Shown piece after piece: positions 28,111 through 36,954 of a DNA stretch of 64,000 bases. The translations under genes were made by a program, and so were the position numbers. Source of the stretch: an uncultured Colwellia sp. (GTDB lineage: Bacteria > Pseudomonadota > Gammaproteobacteria > Enterobacterales > Alteromonadaceae). The notes under the pieces were generated by a model that had not been told where the DNA came from, searched no databases, and saw nothing but the letters and a program-made list of their open reading frames with translations. The stretch is taken from NCBI GenBank assembly GCA_913058145.1, contig CAJXQM010000006.1:1-64000 (forward strand), written 5' to 3'. Every line of letters begins with the position of its first letter. Positions within the stretch are counted from its first letter, which is position 1.

Positions 28111-28210
28111 TAGTAAGTCCGATTATTAAGTTTACCCAAAAAAGAATAGAGCATGTCTCTAAGCCGTGTTGGTACATCTAGACGAGATTTGATGCCGTGG
28201 TGACATGTAA

Positions 28211-28786
28211 TTACTTTGAAGTAATAGTCACATTATCTTCATTTATATCTTTTGTTGCTTCGTTAAAGTCTGCAACAAAATTATCAGGAAATGTATAACT
28301 CATAATTAGCTTATACTCATCTTCGTTTGAGTAGATATAATCAGTATTAGTGGTCTCATTATTGTATCTGGTTATGAAATCATCACCTACTCCATATGTA
28401 TAATCTATTCTTAAACCATAGGTTTCCATGTACTCATTATAATATCCTCCATAAGTAACATCAGTCCATACTGCGGTGTTAATACTAGTGTTGCCACTAC
28501 TGGTACTTAAGTAACGACCATTGCTTAGCTTGTAATTAACATAACCATAAGGGCTATGTTCTTCAGTATATGTACCTGGGTGCTTTTTTGTTAGTTGGAA
28601 TAGTTCATTGCATTCATTAGTGATAAAATAGTTTTTGTCATACCTACTATGTTTTTCGATAACAACAACAGAAGATTCTGAGCAATGACGAGGCTCAACT
28701 GCAACTTTATCCCCCTCTCCATCACTTCCACCGCCACATGCCGACAAAAAAACCAATAACGTTAATGCGAATAATTCTTTTTTCAT
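28211..28786 (-). CDS. Glycine-linker lipoprotein of unknown function
   Basis: The protein has 191 aa from the ATG at 28786, which has AGGA 7 bases upstream; an earlier ATG at 28816 lacks this and would bury the signal peptide. The signal ends in LVFLSAC (lipidated cysteine at 17), followed by a flexible GGGSDGEGD linker, the typical look of an exported lipoprotein. The mature part is rich in Y, N, T and D, as in beta-sheet surface proteins. No family is recognised. Confidence 0.75.
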   Translation of the reverse strand: MKKELFALTLLVFLSACGGGSDGEGDKVAVEPRHCSESSVVVIEKHSRYDKNYFITNECNELFQLTKKHPGTYTEEHSPYGYVNYKLSNGRYLSTSSGNTSINTAVWTDVTYGGYYNEYMETYGLRIDYTYGVGDDFITRYNNETTNTDYIYSNEDEYKLIMSYTFPDNFVADFNEATKDINEDNVTITSK

Positions 28787-29158
28787 AATAATTCCTTTTA
28801 TATTAATAGTTTGCATTGTATGGCTGCTTACATGAAAACATCAAGACAATATTACTTATTTATGTGATGTTTTTAATTATTCTAATCAATGCACAACAAG
28901 CTTACAGCTTATTAATATTGATAATACAACACCACAACAAGGAAGGCTCAAACAGAAGCACTCGTCGTCATCGAAGAATAGCTTTAGCTATTCTGATGTA
29001 TGGCGTAAGACTGCTGATGTTCAATGCCTGACTGGTAGCCAATACATTATACAAACAATCAACACTCATTAGAGCTTTATAGAGCCATTACAAGAGCACA
29101 TCAATACATATTAATAGTAGTTGTAGGTGTTGGTATTTAATGTGGGTAATCGACCATT

Positions 29159-29229
29159 GAGCAACCTTACAGCTTATGCCCTTATAGCAAAAAGCTAAAG
29201 CTTTTTGCTAGGGCAGCTGACGGTTGCTC
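29159..29229. repeat. Long nested inverted repeat (stable hairpin)
   Basis: The stem has three parts: an outer 8 bp (GAGCAACC/GGTTGCTC), a middle 8 bp in two blocks (AGCT and GCCC with GGGC and AGCT), and an inner perfect 12 bp (TAGCAAAAAGCT/AGCTTTTTGCTA) with AA at the tip. No T-run follows. It could be a structured RNA, a replication or transfer origin, or a recombination site. Confidence 0.8.
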
Positions 29230-29346
29230 TGAGGTCTCAGTGAGGAAGATAGATTAGAGTCTTGTGTAAAACTAGTAACTAAGTCTTACCCCTTATATTA
29301 TATTATCTTTAAAGGGGAATTGACTGTATCGGTACAGGTAAAAAGC

Positions 29347-29369
29347 GGACATTTTGGCTAGTTTTGTCC
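29347..29369. promoter_or_regulatory. Imperfect palindrome, possible operator (site A)
   Basis: GGACATTTT and AGTTTTGTCC form an imperfect inverted repeat around GGCT. It lies about 150 bases before the HTH gene. A related site occurs at 29453-29479, sharing GGACATTTT. Confidence 0.4.
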
Positions 29370-29452
29370 CTTTATGCTGTAAAGTTAAAGGCTTGATTGT
29401 TACGCGATAGTGCGAACAAGTAAGACTTAAGTGGCTACTTTGTCTTGTGCTT

Positions 29453-29479
29453 GTGGACATTTTATTTGATTGTGTCTAC
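29453..29479. promoter_or_regulatory. Imperfect palindrome, possible operator (site B)
   Basis: GTGGACA and TGTCTAC frame an AT-rich centre; the left part repeats the GGACATTTT of site A. It ends 36 bases before the HTH gene start, a place where an autorepressor could block transcription. Confidence 0.42.
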
Positions 29480-29515
29480 AATGGCTGCATTAAATAAATA
29501 GAAATGGAGCTAAAA

Positions 29516-30331
29516 ATGACAATTCCACAGCTGCAAGGGGCAATCGACACTGCCGAAGAGGACAGGCTTTATGTAGAAGAGGATATGTATGACGACATAC
29601 TTCAAATTATAGAAGAACGTGGTGGTATGAGTGCAGGTCAAATGAGAAAGCTAGCTGATAAGTTAACCAAGAATGCAAATATTGCTCAAGTAGACAAGAC
29701 TAAGCCCTATTCAAGATTAACAGGAACCGATTTTGAGTACTTAATAAGACTATCAGCAGTACATCCAGATCACACAAATAAGAGTCTACTAGAGTCGTTA
29801 TACGATAACATTGTGGTTAAGTATATTAACCATAAGAAGCTAACACCTAGTGAATGTAGAGAATACTGGATTAATAAAGCAAGTAAAGCAAGGTTGAGCT
29901 CATCAGATAAAATAGAAATAACGAAAGCTTGTGCAAAGATTATTGGTGAGAAGTTTTCAGGGCAAGCACTAGGTTTGAATTTGATGGTTATTTACGAAAC
30001 ACTAAGCGCAAAGGAGTTATGTAAAGAAAACACAGTCAGTGCAGTTGTTAGTAAAATGAAGAAACTACAGGAGGATACAATGGATATAAATAGAAGAGAT
30101 GAGTTAATACAGTTATTTAAAGATGAAAAGGTATTGGCTGACCATAAATCGGCACAGTATGCAGATGAGAATACAAAACTACGTATCGAGCTTGCAAAGA
30201 CCTCTAAGGATAAGCGTAACGAGATGATAAATGAGATGAATTCTAATGGGTTAACACAGCAAGAAATAGCTATGGCACTAAAGGTATCAACCAAAACAGT
30301 TTCAAGAGTTTTAGCGATGAATGCAAAATAA
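29516..30331 (+). CDS. Helix-turn-helix protein of unknown function
   Basis: The protein has 271 aa. I chose the ATG at 29516 because GGAG lies six bases upstream, over an ATG at 29504. The C terminus has a clear helix-turn-helix (LTQQEIAMALKVSTKTVS, then RVLA), preceded by a charged helical stretch likely to be a coiled coil (DENTKLRIELAKTSKDKRNEM). The N-terminal two thirds match nothing I know. Two GGACATTTT-containing palindromes lie just before it, so it may regulate itself. A role in replication or control of the element is possible but not shown. Confidence 0.75.
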   Translation: MTIPQLQGAIDTAEEDRLYVEEDMYDDILQIIEERGGMSAGQMRKLADKLTKNANIAQVDKTKPYSRLTGTDFEYLIRLSAVHPDHTNKSLLESLYDNIVVKYINHKKLTPSECREYWINKASKARLSSSDKIEITKACAKIIGEKFSGQALGLNLMVIYETLSAKELCKENTVSAVVSKMKKLQEDTMDINRRDELIQLFKDEKVLADHKSAQYADENTKLRIELAKTSKDKRNEMINEMNSNGLTQQEIAMALKVSTKTVSRVLAMNAK

Positions 30332-30407
30332 AATGAGAAGAGCCATATTTTTCATGCTAAAGAAGCAAGAAGGAATAACCAACACTAACCAATATAGGAG
30401 AATATTT

Positions 30408-30572
30408 ATGAATAAACAAATACATGAACTAACAGATGAGGAATTCAATAGAAAGATAGATGTAGGAGCAAGTAAAGGTAAAAGAGTTGAACCAAGAGAA
30501 ACTATGGTTCGTTCACAAGCATCCATTGATGAACAAGATGAAATAAAGTTGCCTTTGCACTGGAGTAATTAG
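30408..30572 (+). CDS. Small acidic protein after the HTH gene
   Basis: The frame encodes 54 aa starting at 30408, which has TAGGAG 8 bases upstream; in-frame ATGs further upstream overlap the preceding gene and lack such a site. The product has an acidic first half (IHELTDEEFNRKIDVGASKG) and no membrane segment. I do not recognise it. It probably forms a short operon with the HTH gene 76 bases upstream. It ends 38 bases from the stop of the truncated SIR2 gene on the other strand. Confidence 0.55.
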   Translation: MNKQIHELTDEEFNRKIDVGASKGKRVEPRETMVRSQASIDEQDEIKLPLHWSN

Positions 30573-30609
30573 GTTGAAGAAGCTTAGCCATTTCTTTCCT
30601 AACATCTAT

Positions 30610-30864
30610 TCACCATTCATTTGTGGGATTAACAGCTTCAAGTAAGGATACAGCAGTATCAAATTGATTAGATTTTAAAGCTTGCTTCTGGGCAGCATTC
30701 GGAGTCACACCAACAACATTATATAAATCCCAAACTAACTTTCCAAAACCAGGCAGTTTTGCAGGAAATGATATGCCTGCACCACAGAAAAAAACGACTC
30801 TACCTTCTTCATGAGCTTGAAGTGGTTTTTCAGGTATATCTGGCCGATTATTAACAAATTGCAT
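30610..30864 (-). pseudogene. SIR2-domain protein, only the N-terminal part remains
   Basis: The 84-aa frame carries EGRVVFFCGAGISFPAKLPG, the N-terminal NAD-binding signature of SIR2-domain proteins, then FGKLVWDLYNVVG and QFDTAVSLLEA, as found in SIR2 proteins of defence loci. Full members usually run to several hundred residues; this one stops after LLEAVNPTNEW, and no further SIR2 sequence is seen in other frames on that side. It is therefore a remnant cut at a recombination point near 30.57-30.65 kb. It starts 28 bases after the GIY-YIG gene and is the last member of that operon. Confidence 0.78.
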
Positions 30865-30892
30865 TTAAAATCCTTCGAAATGACTTTGAGCC

Positions 30893-32143
30893 TTAAATTC
30901 TTCTTACTAACTTTTGCTGTTCTGAATCATATCGATACAAGTGAATTGTATTATCTTGAATCAAAGTAACAGCATCATTAATTGCTTCTAATGGTAAATT
31001 GAACCACTCTTTTGCTTTATGTAGTTTTCCATCATTTCCTGTAACCTCTACATTTAGCCTTACTCTGCCAAATAGCGCATGAACAGCACTCTCCACAGAG
31101 TTTAGGTTTAATCCATTTAGTGGTATCACCTTAACCTGTTCAGCCTCATACATGAGGAATGCCGGGTCTTTAGCTGCTTCTTTAAACCTAGTACCAACAT
31201 CTCTCTTGGTTAATCCTACTTTATACAAATGCTTATACTTGTCCCTAAGATCTGGTTTTAAGGTTTTAGCTATATAAATATATCCCGTAGCTTTAGTTTG
31301 TTTTAATACTTGAAGGCGTGGATCATGTTCCGATTCACTTTTAATACGTTTAGCATTAAAAGGTTTACCGTCAGTAGTTAATATCCGTCTAGCACTACTA
31401 TCCTCACGAATTCGTTTGGTAAGTGAACGTAGTAACATTGTTGATTGAGTACCATTTTCATAAATAATTACTAATCTTCTGTCTTCACGATCAGTACCTC
31501 TAAAGATCTCACTCATGTAGTCAACAAACAGTAACATGCCCTTTAAAAGGTAAAAATTCCCCTCAGCAAACTCAAAAACAGAAAGTTCAGTATCAGCAAT
31601 AGCACCTAACAACTTAGTTTTTGCAGATAATTCTGAATGTACATTTTTGAATAACGGCTCGAAAACTTCAAAATTACGACATTGAGTTGTTTTACCAATA
31701 GCCTCAGCTTGGTTTCTTGCTATAACCGCTTCAGGATCAGTAACATTCTTAATAGTTAATATGTCAGAAGTCTCTGACTTAGGGGATATAAATTCTAGTA
31801 AATCTGAATTGATTATATCATCTATTGATTGGAACTCTTCTTGTTCAGGAGCCTTTAAAACCGAGGGTTCACTAACTTCTAACAAATTGAATTCATCATG
31901 TTCTTTCAAGCTCTCAACTAACTTAAAATCTTCTTTTATTTTTTCAAATTTATAAAATAACTTCAGCTCAACCATATCACCAACATCAGAAGGTAACTTA
32001 TTATGCTTTCTATAGAATTCGTTTATTTCTATAAAATCATCTAAATCCGTTGCTCTAACGGCTTTATTTTTAGTCTTTGGTTTTGAAATCCATCCAAATT
32101 TATCAGCACTTAGCACTGCATCAAGAAAATCCATATCATCCAT
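30893..32143 (-). CDS. GIY-YIG nuclease-domain protein (T5orf172 type)
   Basis: The protein has 416 aa. The C-terminal domain is of the T5orf172/GIY-YIG nuclease kind: GYIYIAK at residues 287-293, KVGLTKRDVGTRF at 308-320 with the catalytic arginine candidate, a glutamate in SVESAVHALFGRVRL near 351, and AKEWFNLP near 377. The first 280 residues are unrecognised, with a predicted globular part around 195-245 (FYLLKGMLLFVDYMSEIF). It is translated right after the helicase gene (2-base gap). The likely role is DNA cleavage in a restriction-type system; this is inferred from domain and operon. Confidence 0.85.
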   Translation of the reverse strand: MDDMDFLDAVLSADKFGWISKPKTKNKAVRATDLDDFIEINEFYRKHNKLPSDVGDMVELKLFYKFEKIKEDFKLVESLKEHDEFNLLEVSEPSVLKAPEQEEFQSIDDIINSDLLEFISPKSETSDILTIKNVTDPEAVIARNQAEAIGKTTQCRNFEVFEPLFKNVHSELSAKTKLLGAIADTELSVFEFAEGNFYLLKGMLLFVDYMSEIFRGTDREDRRLVIIYENGTQSTMLLRSLTKRIREDSSARRILTTDGKPFNAKRIKSESEHDPRLQVLKQTKATGYIYIAKTLKPDLRDKYKHLYKVGLTKRDVGTRFKEAAKDPAFLMYEAEQVKVIPLNGLNLNSVESAVHALFGRVRLNVEVTGNDGKLHKAKEWFNLPLEAINDAVTLIQDNTIHLYRYDSEQQKLVRRI

Positions 32144-32145
32144 GC

Positions 32146-34209
32146 CTATCTCCCGTGTTGTTGGCGCATTCTTTCAACAAATAAAATAGCTTCGGCTAAT
32201 CTTCGTTCCATTGAATCTGTCGAGTCCATTGAAGGTTTTCGATTATGTTTTGCCATAAACTCTTCAATTTTTCTTTCTTGGAACAGGATCAGTACTTCTT
32301 CTTTGGTTATCGTTAATTTTTGAGAGTCTATTTCATTTTTAATTGCTTTTAATACTGGTGCATCAACCGACTTAGATAGAACATCAAATGCTGTTTCGTA
32401 AATGTTCATAGTGTCGATCAAGTCAACACTTAGATTATCCAAATCAAATTGAGTATTCGCCATTACGATAAAGCGAGAAGGCTTACCATCAGTGCCTTTT
32501 TTTTCTTGTATACGTGAAGGTTTTATTAAAGCCTCAGCAATAAAGTGTTGACGAACCTCTTCAATCTCTTGTTCTGTTAATCCTAACCCTTTGAATTTTT
32601 CTTCGATTATTCTTGGTAGATGAACTTTATTAGCTACTTCAGGATCTATAGAACCCGCCATAGCTTTTTGCATCACATTATCTTTAATAACAGCAGCTTG
32701 AAGTTCAGTCATATCTTCTTGAATTATTTTTTTAACTCGATCCGTGCTTGGTTCAGAAAACCCTTTAATTTCTACTGTGCCTGCTTTATTTTTCTCTGTT
32801 TTACTTTTAAGGTCTGCTTGTTCTTTTTCGTAGTCAGAATCAAATTCATTCTTGTTAATATCTTTGTCTGAATTTTCTTTAGATTGTGGTGATCGGAAGT
32901 TCAATCTAGGTTCAAGAATTTGCTCCATCAATAGAGAACAAGTAATAGCCTTGAGCATATTATTTACAGAATCTTTAATTACTGTGTCGGTAACATCAGG
33001 ATTAACAATTAAATTGGTAAATTGTGCATGAATTTTGTTATTTGAATCACGCGTACAGCGGCCAATTATTTGAATTATCTCTGTTAATGACCCTCGATAC
33101 CCAATCGTTAAAGAATGTTCACAGTAAGACCAGTCAAACCCTTCTTTAGCTGTGCCAAGTGCAATGATTAAATCCATATCATCAACATCATCAATATCGC
33201 GTAAATAACCTTGGATCTTGTCCCTTTCTTTTGCGTTATCATTAACAAGATCAGCAACTTTAATTATTTTCCCATCGCCTTTACGCTTAACAAAAATAAT
33301 ACCTGCATCATAAGCAACAGGATCAATTGTTCGGTCATCAATTACATCACCAATACTGTCGATAATAAGGTCAACTTCTTGATACTTGTTACCCGTTGAC
33401 TCAATTGAATTAACATTAGGAATATGAAGGATTGTTTTCTTATCAGTATCTAATATTGATTTCTTATTATTCTCTGGCTCATCAACAAACTCAGATAGAT
33501 AAGAACCTTGATAGAAATGATAACCAATACCAAGAGATTTTAAGTGTTGATAACCATTAAGTTGCTCATAATAGTTATAAGTAACTTTATCAAATTGAGC
33601 TTCATATTCTGGTAGTAAAATAGGCTCTGCATCACCACGAAAGTATGAGCCAGTCATTGCCACAATATGTGTATTTGATTCATCCATTAATGACTGCAAT
33701 ACACCACCGAGTATATTTTCTTCACTAGAAGATAAGTGATGAAACTCATCTATAGAAATCAAACAATCATTAAAATCACTTGGAACTAGTGATTTAAAAG
33801 AATTTCTTAATGTCGCATGAGTACATACAAGAACTTGTTCATCCGACTTCATGAATTTTTTAAAAGAGCCTGATGTATCGTTAGCATCTATGCATAAGTT
33901 ATTTTCAGGTTTTACGGACCAATTCTCAAAAAAACCGCCATCCCTCAAATCTGTATCAGAAAATGAACCACCAATCGATTTTTCAGGAACAGCGACTATT
34001 ACCTTTTTTAAATTTTGATGCTTGAGCTTATCTAAAGCAATAAACATCAATGCCCTTGATTTACCAGATGCAGGAGGTGACTTAAGTAATAAGTATTGAG
34101 AGTGCCTACTTTCGTATGCACGAGCCTGCATCTCCCTCATGCCCATATCATTAGTATTTACACTTGAGGAATTTGTTTGGTAATTTACCTCAACAAAATT
34201 GGTGGTCAT
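32146..34209 (-). CDS. DEAD/DEAH-type superfamily 2 helicase of a restriction-like operon
   Basis: The protein has 687 aa. Motifs are in order: Walker A SPPASGKS near residues 44-51, Walker B DEFH at 154-157 (a DEAH-type variant), motif III MTGSYFRGD, motif V GTAKEGFDWS, and motif VI QIIGRCTRD. This is the layout of type III/type I restriction translocases (ResIII-like). The C-terminal third is charged and helical and probably docks partners. The start overlaps the methyltransferase stop by one base (TAATG), and the GIY-YIG gene follows 2 bases after its stop, so the three are co-translated. No nuclease motif is seen in it. Confidence 0.9.
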   Translation of the reverse strand: MTTNFVEVNYQTNSSSVNTNDMGMREMQARAYESRHSQYLLLKSPPASGKSRALMFIALDKLKHQNLKKVIVAVPEKSIGGSFSDTDLRDGGFFENWSVKPENNLCIDANDTSGSFKKFMKSDEQVLVCTHATLRNSFKSLVPSDFNDCLISIDEFHHLSSSEENILGGVLQSLMDESNTHIVAMTGSYFRGDAEPILLPEYEAQFDKVTYNYYEQLNGYQHLKSLGIGYHFYQGSYLSEFVDEPENNKKSILDTDKKTILHIPNVNSIESTGNKYQEVDLIIDSIGDVIDDRTIDPVAYDAGIIFVKRKGDGKIIKVADLVNDNAKERDKIQGYLRDIDDVDDMDLIIALGTAKEGFDWSYCEHSLTIGYRGSLTEIIQIIGRCTRDSNNKIHAQFTNLIVNPDVTDTVIKDSVNNMLKAITCSLLMEQILEPRLNFRSPQSKENSDKDINKNEFDSDYEKEQADLKSKTEKNKAGTVEIKGFSEPSTDRVKKIIQEDMTELQAAVIKDNVMQKAMAGSIDPEVANKVHLPRIIEEKFKGLGLTEQEIEEVRQHFIAEALIKPSRIQEKKGTDGKPSRFIVMANTQFDLDNLSVDLIDTMNIYETAFDVLSKSVDAPVLKAIKNEIDSQKLTITKEEVLILFQERKIEEFMAKHNRKPSMDSTDSMERRLAEAILFVERMRQQHGR

Positions 34210-36899
34210 TATGCTGCTTCCTTGCTTTGAGAATATAGTTTAAATAATATACTTAACCTTTCTTGGTTTGTTGTTAATTGTTTGGAAGTATTAACTGCCT
34301 TTTTATATAATTCATCTACGAAGAGATCTATTTCTTCATGAACTTTTTTTAAGCTTTCAGGCATTTTTTTAGGATCGTAAAGCAGAGATAAAGTTGCCCC
34401 CCCCACAATACGCTCTTTAAATATGTTATTTGCAAATTTTGCTAATACTTCTATGTCTTTATTATTCAATTCAGGCACTGGAAAAGTGTTATAACAAATT
34501 GTATTAGAATAACGATAATCTGTTTTTAATTTTCCACCAACAGCTCCAACCCATAATGTATGCATTCTGCAAGATAACAATGTAACCATATATTTTTCTA
34601 TACCATAACCAGCAAAAGCCAGGTTACTCACGACCGTATTTTCTGCGTATATATCAATAGGGATATAATTTCTATTTTCAGACGATACTGAGGGTATAAC
34701 TACTACTTGTTCACTCTTATAAGCATTACCTTGAACAAATTTATGTGCTTTTTCCGCCCACAACCTTGTAGAATCAGCAGGGCTGGATAACCTAAATTCT
34801 TTTACTTGGCTTATTCTCTCACTGATAAACGGTATAGATGATGCTTCATCCTTGTCTTTATCATCAATCCACAAACACCACCTAACTTTTCCTCTAATAA
34901 GTTCTTCCGAACCAACATACCTTTTAATAAATTTCGCTGCATTGGGACATTCCTCAACCAAAGCATCTTTCTCTTCTGTAGATAATATAAATGCCCCTCC
35001 ATCTCTAGGCATATTACCGAAGGATATAATTGGAAATCCATTTAAAGGCACCGCAGTTGGTTCTACAAAAACGTTAGGTGCATCAATTAAATATGCATTA
35101 ATATTCTTTGCTTTAAAACGCACTTCATTATCAAATATATACTTAGAAGCATTATTGCTAATTCTTAATCCAACAACAACGCAGATGACTGCCGCATTGC
35201 TTTTCGCATTATTAGTCCATTTAAAAGATCTATGAGCGAAACTTATTTCAATATTGTCTGACAATAACTTCTTCCATAGAAGGCTTATTGAATCCCCCTG
35301 GCAGATTGAATTAGTGGATACGAAAGCACATTCTCCATTATTGTTTATTAATATGTACTCCCTAGCTTTAATGAACCAAGCACAAACATAATCTAAATTT
35401 TTAAATTTGCTAAAGCCTTTACACACAGAAGCTAAATCTGATTTTTGCTCATTGGTTTGCCACTTACCACCTAAAAATGGAGGATTTCCAACTAAATAAA
35501 CTTCCCCCTCATTAGGCATAACGTCATTCCAATTAACTTGTAATGCATTCCCATGAACAATATTATTGTATGACTTCAGCGGTAAAGTAGCTTCATTTGC
35601 ACCAAATTCATCATTAAACTTTTGATTCATTTGATGCTCAACAAGCCACAAAGAAAGCTCAGCTATGCCACTTGCAAAATCATCATATTCAATACCATAA
35701 AATTGTCCTAAAGAAATACCAGAGTTAGGAGCGCCAAGTAATAAATTAAATTGCCCTTCAGCACCTTCTAATCTACGGACTTCCTTTAAAATAGTCATCT
35801 CTAGGTTACGAAGTTCTTTAAAAGCAATAATTAGAAAATTACCCGAACCACAAGCCATATCACCGACTTTAATTTTTGATAAGCGAGTACATAACGCCTT
35901 TAAATTATTTACTTTGGTTGTATCTTTAACATCAGAATCGAGAATTTTTAGATACTCTTCTGTTAACTTATCTAAAAATAAAGGGCTTAGTACTTTCATG
36001 ATATTTTGAACAGAAGTGTAGTGCATCCCCATTTCTGAACGTTTTTTGGTATCCATTACTGCTTGAATCATCGAACCAAAAATATCAGGATTTATTTTTG
36101 ACCAATCTAATGAGCCTGATTCAATCAGCGCTCTACGTGAACGAACAGTAAATTTAGGTAGAATTAAATCATCGGCAAATAAGCCACCATTAACGTAAGG
36201 GAATGATTTAAAATTATTTGAACAGTTATTTCTATTGGCTGTATCTAAGATATCAAAAAGTTCTTTTAAAACTTCGTGAACATCTGAACCATTCTCTTGC
36301 GACAATGACCCTATTGCTTTTGTAAACTGATCCTTTTGAAATATCCCTGTATCTTCAGCAAAAAAACAAAATAAAATACGAGATAAGAACACATTCATTG
36401 AGTGAATTTGCTCTTCAGTTTGAATTTCATTATCCGATTTTAACAAATCGAATAACTTCGCCATTTTTTCAGCAGCTTTTGCATCAGCAACAGATTCAGA
36501 GGCTAAGCTGGCTCGCTCCATTCCTGCCAATGGCAAGAAGAATTCAAATTCGTAATGCAACTCATCTATAGCAATTTCAATTGTGTCATCTGATTTAATA
36601 TCATGAGCAAAAATAGTTTTATAATCAGTAACAATTACAAAACGAATTTTATTTTTTTTAAGGGACTTTAACGAAAGTGAGTCTTTTAATACTTGCTCTA
36701 AATTATCTTCTGCTTCTTTAAAGAGAAGTTGTCCGTTAGAAGTTATTTCAGCAGTGTTTTCAAACTTCTTTTTTAATCGTGTGATTGAAGCCTTAGCCGT
36801 TCCAAAACACAAAAGAAAATCATATATGTAACTTTCGGGCTTAACGTTTTTTGATAGAGTTGCTAAGTTTTCTTGAACTTCCGTATAGGTAATAGCCAT
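34209..36899 (-). CDS. MmeI-like class I DNA methyltransferase (COG1002)
   Basis: The protein has 896 aa. It looks like the type IIL/MmeI family: helical spacer with GMHYTS at 291-296, SAM motif I DMACGSGNF at 347-355, catalytic motif IV NPPF at 472-475 (adenine N6 methylation by family), and a long target-recognition and C-terminal helical region. In MmeI the N-terminal domain holds a PD-ExK nuclease with an ExK motif. Here the corresponding part (about residues 45-80: ENTAEITSNGQLLFKEAEDN) shows no ExK, so it may be methylation-only. Gene order resolvase, this gene, helicase, GIY-YIG protein suggests a split restriction-modification system. The resolvase gene ends 55 bases upstream. Confidence 0.88.
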   Translation of the reverse strand: MAITYTEVQENLATLSKNVKPESYIYDFLLCFGTAKASITRLKKKFENTAEITSNGQLLFKEAEDNLEQVLKDSLSLKSLKKNKIRFVIVTDYKTIFAHDIKSDDTIEIAIDELHYEFEFFLPLAGMERASLASESVADAKAAEKMAKLFDLLKSDNEIQTEEQIHSMNVFLSRILFCFFAEDTGIFQKDQFTKAIGSLSQENGSDVHEVLKELFDILDTANRNNCSNNFKSFPYVNGGLFADDLILPKFTVRSRRALIESGSLDWSKINPDIFGSMIQAVMDTKKRSEMGMHYTSVQNIMKVLSPLFLDKLTEEYLKILDSDVKDTTKVNNLKALCTRLSKIKVGDMACGSGNFLIIAFKELRNLEMTILKEVRRLEGAEGQFNLLLGAPNSGISLGQFYGIEYDDFASGIAELSLWLVEHQMNQKFNDEFGANEATLPLKSYNNIVHGNALQVNWNDVMPNEGEVYLVGNPPFLGGKWQTNEQKSDLASVCKGFSKFKNLDYVCAWFIKAREYILINNNGECAFVSTNSICQGDSISLLWKKLLSDNIEISFAHRSFKWTNNAKSNAAVICVVVGLRISNNASKYIFDNEVRFKAKNINAYLIDAPNVFVEPTAVPLNGFPIISFGNMPRDGGAFILSTEEKDALVEECPNAAKFIKRYVGSEELIRGKVRWCLWIDDKDKDEASSIPFISERISQVKEFRLSSPADSTRLWAEKAHKFVQGNAYKSEQVVVIPSVSSENRNYIPIDIYAENTVVSNLAFAGYGIEKYMVTLLSCRMHTLWVGAVGGKLKTDYRYSNTICYNTFPVPELNNKDIEVLAKFANNIFKERIVGGATLSLLYDPKKMPESLKKVHEEIDLFVDELYKKAVNTSKQLTTNQERLSILFKLYSQSKEAA

Positions 36900-36954
36900 T
36901 TAATTTCTCTTTTAATTATTCACATTCCCTTGAGCTATCGCTCAATGAACTTTT

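Larger units (their letters stand above)
28787..29515. other. Non-coding stretch with hairpins and palindromes
   Basis: These 729 bases separate the lipoprotein genes from the HTH protein gene. A 71-base nested hairpin lies at 29159-29229 and two imperfect palindromes (29347-29369, 29453-29479) lie just before the HTH gene. A short frame at 28816-29031 has no ribosome site and low-complexity hydrophobic content, so I do not call it a gene. Confidence 0.6.

Noticed and set aside
28816..29031. 71-aa frame between the lipoprotein and HTH genes
   Set aside because: No ribosome site, odd hydrophobic then basic composition, overlaps the alternative start of the lipoprotein gene on the other strand.
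29159..29229. Integron attC site
   Set aside because: No RYYYAAC/GTTRRRY core ends and no integron integrase nearby.
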